Assembly (NCBI GenBank): GCA_038373885.1
Contig: JAWZYV010016058.1
Coordinates: 1,860,001 to 1,924,000 of the forward strand
From: Cheiracanthium punctorium
Lineage: Eukaryota > Arthropoda > Arachnida > Araneae > Cheiracanthiidae
Direction of reading: 5' to 3'
DNA: 64,000 nt
Shown here: piece after piece, positions 31,501-39,884 of the stretch
Position numbering within the stretch: position 1 is the first letter of the stretch
How the letters are laid out: each line of letters begins with the position of its first letter
Translations under genes and position numbers: made by a program
The notes under the pieces: model-generated
The model's input: only the letters and a program-made list of their open reading frames with translations
Database searches by the model: none
Told to the model about the DNA's origin: nothing

Positions 31501-33073
31501 ATCGCTATGAAAATAGGTATACATAGATATTTGAACACGGGGAAGAGTTTGGCACGATCCATTTTCCTATAACTTGACACTAGATGTCGCGTCAACACAT
31601 GAACTTCAAGACTATTCAGCCGATCGTCATGAAAATTCGTATACATCGATATCTGAATGCGAAGAATATTTTTGCCGTATCCGTTTTGCTAAAACTCGCC
31701 ACTAGATTGTGCTACGCCGCATCGCCTTCTGCACCGTAAAAACGATTGCCTTGAAATTCAGTATGCATGATTATTGAACACAATATAACGCGATATCCAT
31801 TTTGCTATATCTCTTTATTACAATAAATAGTAATCACAACAAATATTAATATCAAAAAGTCCATTCATTCCCGTGCGAAGAACGGGTACTTCAGCTAGTG
31901 CTCTATAAATAACTACAATGCATCTTCACGTTGTTCATTAGTGTGAATGTGATCATAAGTTTTCTATTTAAATCCGGGTATACTGCGTTAATGTAGATCT
32001 TTTATTGGAACACACAAAGATTTGTTCGATGGACAGTTATTAAAAAGCTTTACTATCATTATCATTGTTCTATGTACTTTAGTTTTGGGTAATGCAGTTA
32101 TTTCGCACCCATACAACAATAGTGCCTTAGTCCCAAAATATCGCTTTTTATGTAGTGTTATTATCATCAACGGATAAAGAAAGAAAAGGAAATGAGTTCG
32201 ATCCATCTTGTAAATGATCTTAACTAAAAAGACTTAAATTCCAGAAGTTTTTCAACTTTCATTTTTATAGCAGTGGGAACAATTTTATATGCTTTCTGCA
32301 AATACTAATTTACACTTGGATTAGAACACTATTGTCGCAAGGGGGCTATATATTGTACATATATGTATGTAGTGATTCCAAACTAGATCCTTTACTTTCA
32401 TTTATAAATTTCTTCTAGGCCTCAAGAACCAGAGGCGGCTGCAAAATCGGATCTCTTACGATCATCTATTCTTGCTCAAGCTGTGCCGAACTATGGCACC
32501 GTGACTAATGTTACAGAACCAGGTATCGACAATCCATTGCCAGTTTTAACTCCTCCAGTTCTTCTGAATGATGAGAGGAGAATCGTAATGGAACAACAAA
32601 ATGAAGCCAGACATCAGAAGAGAGTTCTGATAAACAGCATGCTGATCGCTTCAGCGTTGGCCTTACAATACGTATTTTTAGGTATTCACTTGGAATTACG
32701 AACAGAACATTTTAAACGTTGGTCCTATTTATCCGTGACATGTTTGCGAAATATGCTTTTAACATTTTCATTTGGGTCCTATCTTGCTGGTAATATGGAT
32801 CAGTCATGCATTGCTCTATTTATTGGACTACTTTCCACTGTTTCTCCTATGGGACTGATTATTGCAATGTTAAAGAAAGAAGCAGTTGGAGAAATTTCGA
32901 ACCTGGCAAAGGGAATTGTGTTCGCAGTAGCTTGCGGTACTTTGCTGTACACGACATTCTATGAAATGTTGCGACAGAAAAAATTAAGTGCAGTAGGACT
33001 AACGAAATTCACAGCCATTATAGTTGGTGCTAGTCTAATGGCTTTATTACAATATGCGACAGTTCATTTATGA
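19260..33073 (+). CDS. ZIP-family (SLC39) transporter, divergent; three coding exons
   Basis: The exons are 19260-19521, 26487-26805 and 32419-33073, and they give 411 residues. ZIP proteins carry zinc or iron into the cytosol through eight membrane segments. Segments 1 and 2 (about 6-28, 46-66) are in exon 1, segment 3 (107-130) in exon 2, and segments 4-8 (262-284, 298-317, 323-345, 353-378, 388-408) in exon 3. Family signatures kept are the LLPEAN end of segment 2, CGFFFAYVLQEA in segment 3, SPMGL in segment 6 and GTLLYTTFYEML in segment 7. A HHHH run (100-103) lies in the outer loop and a CTC...C cluster in the long inner loop. Odd: the segment 2 histidine is D67, the segment 4 HSxxE motif reads N266 S M L I270, and the segment 5 HK pair reads R304 N305. 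These are the usual metal ligands. The protein may be a regulatory or altered-specificity member. All intron phases match. Confidence 0.85.
19559..19757. mobile_element. hAT MITE in ZIP intron 1, with internal 69-bp duplication
   Basis: The perfect 8-bp duplication GTCTGCAT lies at 19551-19558 and 19758-19765. The ends are TAGGGATGGATGC and GCGTCCATCCTTT. Inside, a 69-bp unit starting CGATTTTTTGCGAGACGAGG is repeated in tandem from 19576. GCGAGACG occurs many times. It lies only 37 bp past the exon-1 donor. A related end occurs at about 27618. Confidence 0.88.
19968..22591 (-). mobile_element. Decayed TIR DNA transposon with uncharacterised ORF
   Basis: The left end TAGGGTGGAGTGAAAA pairs with the right end TTTTTCGATCCACCCTA, and similarity continues inward (long T runs, ATGGTGC). 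The element is about 2.6 kb, lies in ZIP intron 1, and carries a broken coding region on the minus strand. No convincing target duplication is visible at the flanks. The superfamily cannot be fixed from sequence alone. Confidence 0.6.
20468..21700 (-). pseudogene. Uncharacterised transposon-type protein, broken
   Basis: Reading leftward on the minus strand, recognisable pieces are VVRRLEIFIGHKLHWFICLL, HTNELPLPHIFHKIDGKTSG, PHQFSGTIEKSL, DLSTDQKYFFDISRAVCSG and, after several stops and frameshifts, the C-terminal ALATMNLSDKDVASMIRNG, FEIEKVPCHSQAVERTT and a stop at 20468. From memory, a LHTNELPL...GKTSGP...FSG and PCHxQAVER pattern recurs in uncharacterised proteins of many arthropod genomes, usually in high copy. 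I do not know a function. Its place between inverted repeats (19968-22591) suggests it is the protein of that transposon. It is not a host gene. Confidence 0.55.
22592..23136. other. ZIP intron 1, no feature
   Basis: Intronic AT-rich DNA. The segment near 22880-22920 recurs inverted at about 16605-16650. Confidence 0.4.
24045..24195. repeat. AT microsatellite
   Basis: Runs of TTTA/TTAT/TATA units inside the piggyBac relic. A long direct duplication of flanking sequence (TCTAATAATAAAT...GCTATTGCTAACAAAGTAA) lies on either side. Confidence 0.9.
24560..25165 (+). pseudogene. piggyBac transposase C-terminal relic
   Basis: The frame from about 24590 reads KHMGSVDLLDSHIGRYKI, then RSRKWYMKLFYHFLDLALIN and WLLYKS, the strongly conserved piggyBac stretch that holds the last acidic catalytic residue (in VDLLD). 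After a stop at about 24780 the frame continues as VKRGRPSS and PPTCVPQ. It ends in a cysteine-rich zinc-binding tail, VPTCKFQTFIGCEKCAVALC. Several stops break the frame and the first two thirds are lost. Piggybac enzymes insert at TTAA, which agrees with the flanks. Confidence 0.85.
25497..26363. other. ZIP intron 1 remainder
   Basis: AT-rich intronic DNA with a short G-rich run at 25597-25606. No transposon ends or exons are supported. Confidence 0.4.
26372..26448. mobile_element. 77-bp hAT MITE next to ZIP exon 2
   Basis: Perfect 8-bp duplication AGCCGAAC at 26364-26371 and 26449-26456. The ends are CAGGGGCGTAGCCA and GGCGACGCCCCTG. The middle is a G run and TCATAACCCCCCATGAAAAA. It ends 30 bp before the exon-2 acceptor region. 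Family mates: 35371, 39885, 59162. Confidence 0.92.
26487..26805 (+). CDS. ZIP gene, coding exon 2
   Basis: Acceptor TTTTTTTTTCCAG. The exon starts in phase, completing an asparagine codon with exon 1, and ends AACAT|GTAAGT in phase 2. It codes for the HHHH loop, membrane segment 3 (MTEFLILCGFFFAYVLQEA) and a basic, cysteine-containing part of the cytosolic loop (RRFCTCAKRHTEC). Confidence 0.85.
26811..27499. other. ZIP intron 2, first part
   Basis: No exon seen. GGCGCCCCCTGC and GGGCCGCCCCTGG near 27220-27350 look like ends of decayed hAT MITEs. Confidence 0.4.
27500..27615 (-). repeat. Dispersed repeat, end segment of the 145-bp family
   Basis: The reverse complement matches 29330-29470 and 15360-15480: AATCTGAAAGTGTTTC-like phrases, GCACTTTAGTGC variant, ATGGATTATGACAC. 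Confidence 0.7.
27616..27765. repeat. GCGAGAC-rich hAT-type end
   Basis: It starts TAGGGATGGACGCGAGACCA, like the MITE at 19559, and holds many GCGAGAC/GAGACGAGAC units. The matching right end is missing. Confidence 0.6.
27893..27994 (-). repeat. SINE family 2 3' end running into an 18-bp hairpin
   Basis: 27893-27965 is the reverse complement of the SINE 3' part at 14220-14270 (tail GTTTGTTTGTGT, then CGGATTTGTGTGCTTGGCCC). At the break, ATAAATCCACGTCAGAAG (27953-27970) is perfectly inverted at 27977-27994 with a 6-nt loop. Confidence 0.75.
28422..29150 (+). mobile_element. Helitron, 5' part, truncated
   Basis: It starts TCTTATAAATAAAAATGAAA after an A, the usual Helitron 5' end. It then has (GTTT)n at 28440-28478, AAATGGACCTATCAGCCTGAA, GTTCCCGGAATTTAAGAGA and GTTGCCATGTGTGGCGATTT. 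It aligns with the copy at 29529 up to about 29150 and lacks the inserted ORF block and the 3' hairpin. Confidence 0.85.
29330..29475 (+). repeat. Dispersed repeat, end segment of the 145-bp family
   Basis: CACTCATGAATAATGATACACTTTCCAAC and TATATAGCACTTTAGTGCG match 15360-15480. It is sandwiched between two Helitron copies. Confidence 0.7.
29529..31898 (+). mobile_element. Helitron with both ends, 2370 bp
   Basis: The 5' end is A|TCTTATAAATAAAAATG. The 3' end has the hairpin CCCGTGCGAAGAACGGG followed by TACTTCAGCTAG|T, so insertion was between A and T. Compared with the copy at 28422 it carries an extra block (about 29656-30808) that holds an antisense open frame and is bounded by inverted copies of CCTCCGCTAAAGAGG. 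No helicase is encoded, so it depends on enzymes made elsewhere. Confidence 0.9.
29721..30476 (-). CDS. HTH plus DUF6570-like protein, antisense inside a Helitron
   Basis: An uninterrupted frame of about 250 residues on the minus strand. The N-terminal 40 residues hold a helix-turn-helix (EIARRLGISRSTVQYYIVKY) followed by GRAGRPRQLS, like the DNA-binding part of Tc1-type transposases. A basic charged linker follows (about 55-105). From about 130 on, CYCCDRLWF, FCKTCYDCL, ELAISNGF, IPDCLKYLTPLEERLVSPR match the DUF6570 domain that I recall from Helitron-encoded proteins. The first codon of the open frame is GTG, not ATG, so the true start or an upstream exon is unknown. It ends at TAA 3 bp into GTTTTTTGACAG. 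No nuclease or helicase follows. It may be a captured, still open fragment. Confidence 0.65.
   Translation of the reverse strand: MAFLKFSFLRDQCEIARRLGISRSTVQYYIVKYQKNIPGTVVQGRAGRPRQLSNPEESHRETNRLFMQRKREDPDFRAQEAESKSRRQDRKRLRLCLDIPSKRPRTDTDLNVRCEELEFRKLAEKFFEAVADGPIHQCYCCDRLWFKKSIRTHSKTTLLSKGATTDFIKLVFYKDIDDIGKFCKTCYDCLIKLTIPELAISNGFEFPEIPDCLKYLTPLEERLVSPRLIYMQIHPVHGCQYKLKGSVKKPL
31899..32410. other. ZIP intron 2, last part
   Basis: No exon or transposon ends. The pyrimidine tract TTTATAAATTTCTTCTAG ends at 32418. Confidence 0.4.
32419..33073 (+). CDS. ZIP gene, coding exon 3 (terminal)
   Basis: Acceptor TTTCTTCTAG. The first base completes the ATG codon split from exon 2. It codes for residues 195-411: rest of the inner loop (PQEPEAAAKSDLLRSS...), membrane segments 4-8, stop TGA. 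SPMGLIIAMLKKEAVG and LAKGIVFAVACGTLLYTTFY are clear ZIP signatures. Segment 4 reads NSMLIASALALQ where HSVFEGLALGLQ-type sequence is usual. Confidence 0.88.
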
Positions 33074-33638
33074 CTACTTTGAAGCCAGGGAACAAGTGAG
33101 TCATTTTCAATGTCTGTATAACTGCTCTGAAACATTTGTATATATGTTAATGATCAAATCTCATACATCAAATGGCGTGAAAGTTACGTTTATTTTCAGA
33201 TGTCTTCATTGTAGGCATATATATATTACTTTAATTCACTGGTTGCCTACTACCGTGTGAATTTTTCACTTTCGAAATGGTTGTTAAAACTCACACAAAG
33301 TGGGTGTACGTTAAAATAGTCCAACATGCTCGGAAAGCGAATATAAAACTTTATTCAACGAATGGAAACACTAAAAATGCAGAATTTTAAAACACATGCA
33401 ATGGTATATCATTAAATCACAATAACATTATTTAAATTGCAATGTCAATGGTATCGCTCTGCTCTCTATATCTACAGTCTATCAACTAACTCCGAGCCAG
33501 AGAGACTCTTCTATTTACAGATTTCCAAGCAGGTCGTGACGTCATATTTCTCACAACTTCTTTCCTAATTGAGATAAGCCAAAATTCCACTATTTTCGAG
33601 AACTTTATTTTGGTCGCCAAATTGGTCCCTTTTTTAAG
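33074..33638. other. Downstream of ZIP, possible 3' UTR
   Basis: No clean AATAAA signal with a downstream element is seen in the first 500 bp. A GAATATAAAACTTTATTC phrase at about 33340 is a weak candidate. No other feature. Confidence 0.3.
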
Positions 33639-33640
33639 TA

Positions 33641-34602
33641 CAGTCGAACCTCCATATATCGAACCTTCCTATATCGAAATTTTCTATATATCGAACTCTT
33701 AGCAAATCTCATTGTTCATTACATAGAAAAACTGTTTCTATACATTGAAAAAATCTCTATACATCGAAATTTTTTTTCACGCTATATTGGGAAATTTTAT
33801 TCCACTTTAGAACCTCTTGGCTTACGAAAAATAAAGGTCATGGGAAAAGAAAGGTCATTGAATGTCACTACGAACCCTAAAAGTCAGCTGGGGTTGAGGG
33901 GTGGGCATAAGTTTATTGTTTGTTTCTGGAATTTCTAAATTCCCCCAACTCGTTTTTGAATTTCGTTTGCGACGTGTTCTGTTTATCTGGAGGCTCTCTT
34001 GGCAGCGCGCCAAGTTAAAGCGCAACAGTTCAAAAACCAGTTTCCAAGCTATCCCTTTTCCTTGTGTGAGATGATTGTTCCTCACTCCTAAATCTGCTTG
34101 ATTTCAGTGACAAATTTTAGTGTTTCTTAAATTCGTTTTGAATTTTTACATTTTCTCTCAATTACAATGTCAAAAGGGAAATCACTTTTTAATTATTAAC
34201 ATTCATTTAGTGTGATTTGCATATAAATAAGAAATTGAGTTTCGTCAATTAGTTAGCTATAACTTTAATGTTTTAGGTGAGAGATTGTGTGAGATTACGG
34301 CAACGCTACACTAGGGCGATCTGCCAAGGGTGGGTGCCTTGGTAAGCGGACTTTCTAAGGGGTTCTAACGCGTATTCGCGTTACATCTGGAGAAAACCTA
34401 CCAAAACTACAGATTGTTAGATCGACAGCCGCGCGATGGGACCCGAACCCGGGACCTTCACACTTCGGCCGTCTACCATTTTCAGTGGCATAACAACATG
34501 GTGAGGCTTTAATGTTTTAGGAATGATTATGATAAAACTAAGATCGCTTCTATATATCGATTTTTTTCGGCAATTTGCTGCTGCAATATATGGAGGTTCG
34601 AC
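33641..34602. mobile_element. pogo/Tigger-like non-autonomous element
   Basis: The left end CAGTCGAACCTCCATATATC follows TA (33639-33640) and is followed by more ATATATCGAA units. The right end is CAATATATGGAGGTTCGACA, imperfect at the last bases. CAGTxGAACCTC...TATATCGAA is a known type of pogo-superfamily end. It carries no transposase and has a nested SINE. Confidence 0.75.
34277..34506 (-). repeat. SINE family 1 copy with perfect 15-bp target duplication
   Basis: CTTTAATGTTTTAGG occurs at 34262-34276 and again at 34507-34521. Between them, on the minus strand, lie the head (CACCATGTTGTTATGCCACT), box-B-like GGGTTCGGGTCCC, GATCTAACAATCTGTAGTTT and TAGGTTTTCTCCAGATGTAA. The duplication shows LINE-type retrotransposition into the pogo-like element. 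Confidence 0.9.
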
Positions 34603-35370
34603 ATTAATTATAAATTTCAACTTACTGATAACTGGGAGCTCCAGTGGAGTGAAGCACCGCAAGCAGAAATACATTATACCATAACTTGAACGTAACATTT
34701 GTATTGCATTTTTAAAAGCTGACTCAATTTTAAGGGTTTTTTTTTTCTATTATTCCATTATTATTATGCAATAATGAAGAAATAAATGTATCTTTGGATT
34801 TTATATAAGAATATTAAAAATTTTTTAAATGTCATTGTCTTTCTATACTCTTTAAAAACAACTCGAATGGTAGTTTGATTTTATATATCTCGTTTACTGC
34901 CAAGTACAACGGCCTCTTAAATAGAGCTGTACTAAAGACTGTAAGTATATTCACTTGTTTTGAGATGTAAGTAAGAACAAATATTTTGACAGCTTGCATC
35001 AATATGGAAGTACTCAAACTGTAATCACTGTAATCAGTAATGTCTTGTATCCTTGAAGCAGTTCGTGTCATATCCTTGGATAGAAATTAAACTTTCATTA
35101 CAACCTCCTTCCTTGCAGGGTAAGCTGTATTTTTGGTTGAAAGTGAAATATTTTCTAATTCTTGAAGACAGTGAAAAATCACACCCTCTCAAAAAAGTGT
35201 TCGTGTAAAAGTCAAACTTCCAACGTTGATCTCGTATATTGAAACTTATTCATCATAAAATATGAATTTGGTTATACATAATTAGAATTTTTCATCTTTC
35301 TTCCGAGTTGAGTGTTTTTCAAATCCTAATTAAAGATTCGCAAACCCGAAATAGGAAATTTCGCTTATAC
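34603..35370. other. AT-rich, no gene
   Basis: No supported exon or element ends. Confidence 0.35.
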
Positions 35371-35551
35371 CAGGAGCGTAGCCAGAAATTTTTCAGGTGG
35401 GGGGGGGGGGGGGGATTCGTGAACGACTACTACAACTTTTATATATGTATAAGTGTGTGATAATGTAGTGAAGAATATACATTTTGTATGGCAAAATAAT
35501 CCACATGGGGGGTTATGACCCCCTAATCCCCCTCCCCTTTGCTACGCCCCT
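35371..35551. mobile_element. hAT MITE, CAGGGGCGTAGCC family
   Basis: The left end CAGGAGCGTAGCCAGAAA and right end TTTGCTACGCCCCT frame a G run, a segment ATACATTTTGTATGGC and GGGGGGTTATGACCCCC. It shares these with the copies at 39885 and 59162. The target duplication is no longer recognisable. Confidence 0.8.
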
Positions 35552-35611
35552 ATTATGCTCGAATACTTTTTTGAAAGGGTGTACTTTTATTTCTTTTTTT
35601 TACCGGTACAG

Positions 35612-35676
35612 CTTGATGTTTCCCACCCATCATCAAGATGAAATATTTGGAAGAGTTAATTATGCTACTAACAGTT
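35612..35676 (+). CDS. Possible internal exon of an unknown gene
   Basis: A long pyrimidine tract ends in ACCGGTACAG, then an open frame LMFPTHHQDEIFGRVNYATN runs to ACA|GTTGAA. This weak donor would join in phase with the exon at 35851 to give NYATN-IVEFSIQ. The donor is poor, so this exon is a proposal only. Confidence 0.25.
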
Positions 35677-35850
35677 GAAATATAGGTATACAGTAGAATT
35701 ATAATCAAAGTGTTTTTAAAGCTTCAGATAGATCATTTTCCGTTTGTCTGATAGTTTTAAACTTTCATTTTCTGATTGGTATGATCCCCATTTAACACAA
35801 AACAATTAATCCAAGAACACTTGGCATTACTTATTTTTTTTTTCATTCAG

Positions 35851-36026
35851 TTGTGGAATTTAGCATTCAGTGGCAACAAATACGTTATTTCTATGATAAC
35901 TATAATGTTGAAGGTGTACAAAAAAGATTAGTTATTCCTCCTATTAAAGTAGAACGAATAGCTCAATATTTAAGAATTGATAGTTTTCATCAGTTAAAAA
36001 AACGTTATTTGGTAGTATCTTCATAG
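35851..36026 (+). CDS. Possible terminal exon of an unknown gene
   Basis: A strong acceptor (TTATTTTTTTTTTCATTCAG) is followed by 57 open codons ending in TAG at 36024: EFSIQWQQIRYFYDNYN, VEGVQKRLVIPPIKVERIA, QYLRIDSFHQLKKRYLVVSS. The composition (charged, aromatic, no low complexity) is protein-like and unlike the surrounding DNA; the other two frames hit stops quickly. I do not recognise the family. It is short because it would be only the last exon. Confidence 0.4.
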
Positions 36027-36489
36027 TTAAAAAAACTAAAAAGTTGTGAAACAATCCGACACCAGAGGACTCTGATTAACGCAGGAAGCTATCATAAGTG
36101 CGCATGTGCGGCTATATTTTACGTTCTGAGAAAGTAAAAAACAATATCCTGCTTTAAAATAATTCTTAGATGTATCAATGGAAATTACGCTCATTTCATT
36201 TTTGTCCACTTGAAATAAATAATTAATTTCACATTCTATCTTTAACATTACTAGAATTCCCGTAGTCCCATTGTTACCACTTAAGTTCTTAAAATTCAAC
36301 AATCAAATGATAATGAACTCCTTTTTACAGTTTTTACTCTTGAAAAATGAGAATACATCAATTTAAAAAGAATAGAACATTAACTTGCTGGTGCTGTAAA
36401 AATAGTCCGAATTTTTATGTAGTTCTAGCTATTTTGCATTTTATTTCGTTCGCATGTGTGTCGTCATGCCCACACTACGCTCTTTCAAC
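36027..36489. other. No gene seen
   Basis: Short overlapping frames only. GACACCAGAGGAC at about 36060 is also found near 13300, so part is a dispersed repeat. Confidence 0.35.
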
Positions 36490-36523
36490 ACAGAGGGTTA
36501 ATGCATATGCATTAACCCTCTGT
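36490..36523. repeat. Perfect 34-bp palindrome
   Basis: ACAGAGGGTTAATGCAT (36490-36506) is followed directly by its exact complement to 36523. Each arm holds TTAACCCTCTGT reading outward, and similarity outside the palindrome continues for about ten more bases on both sides (TRTTRAAAGAG). Confidence 0.9.
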
Positions 36524-36607
36524 ATTAAAAAGAGTTCTCTGGTGACAGATTTTAGGAGACCATTTTTGGGGTCTTTATCCCTCAGATCATAACTGTTGGA
36601 ATCCTTA

Positions 36608-37121
36608 ACCCTCTTATTCCCATTATGAGAAATTCCCAAGGGAAAAAAAACTTCTTTTCGTTGAAATAGTGTTTTTTTTTTTAAGTCAAGTAACGTAAAT
36701 ATAATAAAAACATTGTGATAAAAGTTAATTTTTATATGTTTTTCCGATAGCACTATGATTTTAAAACTCTTCTAAATACTGTAAATGAAACTTTATTTAA
36801 AATATTGTATCTAGAGAAAAAGCAAATATTTTTTTGCTTGCAAATGGCAATTATTAGTTTTTCTTAGTGTTAAATATTATTAAAATAATAGAACAACTTG
36901 ATAGTAGAACAAAAGAGTATAAGCATACTGCTTCTAAAATATTTTAATATTTTTCATTCATTAATGCTGGCATCTGTGGACCCAAACTACTACCATTATT
37001 AATAAACGGTACAGTTAATAGTTTTGTGACTTCAAAATGATATTTCGAAACATTTTTCTTGTAAAAGAAATAGCATTTAAAGGGTGGTAGCATATTTGCT
37101 AGCATGAACATAGAGAGTTAA
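36608..37121. mobile_element. Possible TTAA element
   Basis: TTAACCCTCTTATTCCC at 36608 and GAACATAGAGAGTTAA ending 37121 give a loose inverted pair with TTAA at both ends. The match is short, so this is tentative. Confidence 0.35.
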
Positions 37122-37668
37122 TGTTGATCCATAATTCGAAGAACTTAATCGTGATAATTTGATGCCAAAAATGGACTCCATTTTTGCCCTTATTATGGCT
37201 GCCGTCAATGCATATTGGAACATTAATTGCATTATTTGGGGGGGAAATAAATATTTTACCGGAAAATATTTAGATCACTTTTAATTACAAATTTTCTTAT
37301 AAAATTTGAAAAAAAAAAAAAAGAGACTAAGTGATGTAACTGTGTGTATGCGTGTGCCACTAACTGTGGGTACTACCGTTAGGAGGCAAATTTTTTTCCC
37401 ACTATGCCCAATTTAGCGATTCCTATATCTGTGTTTCGATCCTATCCATAAGCACTGAAGTCCACCGTACCGTGTGACTGCGGTGTAAGTGTACACTAAA
37501 TTAGCACTTCCGAAAGTGCTCTTGAGGGTGGTTAGCATCATTGAAGGTTATGATCATCAGTTCTTTCCCAAGAACAGCAGAAAGTGCAGGAAAAATAGAT
37601 CTTTCGAATGCGGGAACTCTACTACGGCAAAGTCATCTGAATTAGACTTAAACACAAAAAATGTTTTT
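37122..37668. other. No gene seen
   Basis: Poly-A at about 37307-37323. No coding or repeat structure is recognised. Confidence 0.35.
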
Positions 37669-37672
37669 TAAC

Positions 37673-38617
37673 CCTATTAGGCGCGTGGACTACGATCGTA
37701 GACCAGGTACACTCACTCAAAAAAGTATTCGAGTAATCGCTAAATTTCCTATTTTAGTTTTGTAAATAACTAATTAGTTTTTGTAAAAACACAAAATTAG
37801 GAAGAAATATGAGAAATTATTATTATAGTATACAGGGTTCGTAAGGGTCCTTAACTTGCTAAAATTCCGTACTTTCGAAAAATAATCCTAAAATGTCCTA
37901 TTTGAGGTGCTCGAGATAACTTCTTTCCGTATTTAATAAAAAATAGGACCACTTTTAGAATATCCGACCATTATACGACAATATTTGAAAAGTTCGGAAT
38001 TTTGGCAAATCCAGAACCGTACGAACCCTGTACAGGTAGCATCATTCACTTTCAGGAAGAACAATATTTTAAATATGAAACAGACACCTGAAATTCGATT
38101 TATGCTGGAATCAAGGTCGTAGCCAGAGGTGAAGGATCGTGGGGGTTTGATCCCCGGGAAATGTTAGTCAATGCATTAGTCGGTTTTTATTTGAGCTGAC
38201 TCTGGAGATTAACCCATTTGTGCCACCAGATATTTTTGCGACTTTACCGAGTTTTGCTAATACCAGCAATAATAGATAAATTTCTGATGTCAACTTCTTG
38301 TACAAGGGACGATTTCTTTTTAAAATCATTATGTATAAAAATTGGAGAGTCAAGATCCTACTTGGTTATGTTAAAATATTTTGTGGAGTTGAGGTTCAGT
38401 ACTCGTGAATAAAGGCTAGGAAAAATAAATAACGCTTTCGAATGATAGCGAAAATGCCGTCCGAAAAAAGGGACACTAGGAATAAATAGGTTAATGATAG
38501 GAGAAAGAAAATTTTAGCACAACATATCCTCTATCCCCGACCTACGACCTTTGTTCGAATGCTATTTTGAGAAAGTGTACCTGGTCTACGAACGTAATCC
38601 ACGCGCCTAACGGAGGA
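37673..38617. mobile_element. TTAA element with ~50-bp inverted ends and a nested MITE
   Basis: TTAA at 37669-37672 and 38618-38621. The arms share TTAGGCGCGTGGA, TTCGTAGACCAGGTACAC (ATCGTAG at the left), TCAAAA and a GTATTCGA/GCATTCGA segment. The inner TCAAAAAAGTATTCGAGTA block recurs as small inverted elements at 44438, 55382 and 55880. The 276-bp MITE at 38213-38490 is nested. Confidence 0.75.
38213..38490. mobile_element. TTAA MITE copy 2 (278 bp, reverse), nested
   Basis: TTAA at 38209-38212 and 38491-38494. The ends are CCCATTTGTGCC and GGAATAAATAGG. Same family as 18073; the interior is inverted. It lies inside the element 37673-38617, so it is the younger of the two. Confidence 0.9.
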
Positions 38618-38913
38618 TTAAAGCTTTGATTTACGCACGGTGGCAGTATTGCTACGGCTATCTCTACTTTTCCCCTCATAAGGCGGATCTAGATTGTGGA
38701 GCAGAATTCAAAACGATACGTTCAGCTGCTTGAGTAGCCCTCTCCTGGCAAACAAAATTTCTCTTTGTCAGACAAATATTTTAAACAAGTAATAATTTCT
38801 GCTGAAATTAAAAATAAATATTTGAAACATCTCATTTCATCTATTTGAAAATATTCAAACATATGTTGTTGGAAAATCAAATTTGAAAGTTTACAAATTC
38901 GATCCATTACACC

Positions 38914-39030
38914 TGTTTCCTCCGTACTTGAGGATTTGTTGTGAGAGGGCGCACCCAGCGCCAAAACTGTTACCGAGTACGAACCGAAACCTTTTCGGAT
39001 CCCGGTAGATGTAGTTCAGAGTTCGAGCAG
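38914..39030 (+). repeat. Truncated 5' LTR of a BEL/Pao element
   Basis: It starts TGTTTCCTCCGTACTTGAGG and matches the first 117 bp of the LTR at 44150 with only two differences and no gaps. It breaks off at GTTCGAGCAG and is followed by TAGAGATGGGCGGTTCGACT, a hAT-like end of unrelated sequence. Confidence 0.85.
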
Positions 39031-39258
39031 TAGAGATGGGCGGTTCGACTCATTTTACTGATTCGAATCTCGACTCACTCACTACTTCGATGATTCGAAT
39101 CAGTGATTCGAATCTTGAATCAATAAAACAACTAAAGAAATTTTCCCTCTCTCTGCGCCGAAAGCCGTACTATTTAAACACCCTTCACCCATTCATCGGG
39201 TTTCTTCTCCGCTGAGTTCTCGGGCAGTTAGCATCTCTCTCTCCTTGCTCCAGTAAAA

Positions 39259-39790
39259 CTAGTGTTTAAACTGCCCGAAATGAAAATATAGGGGAGCTTC
39301 GTATGACCCCCTGGGCCTGTAAGATTAAAAGGTTAAGTTTGGTGTCAAAGTATTCGAAATTTTATGTATCGATGGGGGTGTCCGTCTAGGGGGGGTCGAG
39401 AATCAATAAAAACGCGCTCCGGTGGATAGGTTCCGAGATATACGTTAATTAATTATGGTAATTAGACTAATTAACCATGATTGAGGCTTAAAAGGACTGC
39501 AAACATGTAGAAATTGGCTCTGGGATGGTTTCCAGACTTTGGAGATGTCGCCGGAGGAGGCTGGTGTTTAAAATGCCAAAATTGAAAATATAGGGGAGCT
39601 TCGTATGACCCCCTGGGCCTGTAAGATTAAAAGGTTAAGTTTGGTGTCAAAGCATTCGAAATTTTAAGTAACGATGGGGGTGTACGTCTAGGGGGGGTCG
39701 AGAATCAATAAAAACGCGCTCCGGTGGATAGGTTCCGAGATATACGTTAATTAATTATGGTAATTAGACTAATAAACCATGGAGCTGTTT
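39259..39790. repeat. 302-bp tandem duplication, second copy partial
   Basis: Copy 1 starts CTAGTGTTTAAACTGCC at 39259, copy 2 CTGGTGTTTAAAATGCC at 39561. Both carry TATAGGGGAGCTTCGTATGA, GTCTAGGGGGGGTCGAGAAT, ACGCGCTCCGGTGGATAGG and TACGTTAATTAATTATGG. The similarity ends at TAAACCATGG, about 226 bp into copy 2. Very few differences, so it is recent. Confidence 0.9.
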
Positions 39791-39884
39791 TTTCCGCGAT
39801 CCGGCATCGTCATCAACGGAGAGAAAGCATTAGCAAAAGCATCACAAGCTGGTATTGATCTCAGGATTTTCTTATCGCCGGCCT

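Noticed and set aside
37673..38617. Considered as a retroelement with LTRs
   Set aside because: The terminal matches are inverted, not direct, and TTAA flanks both ends.
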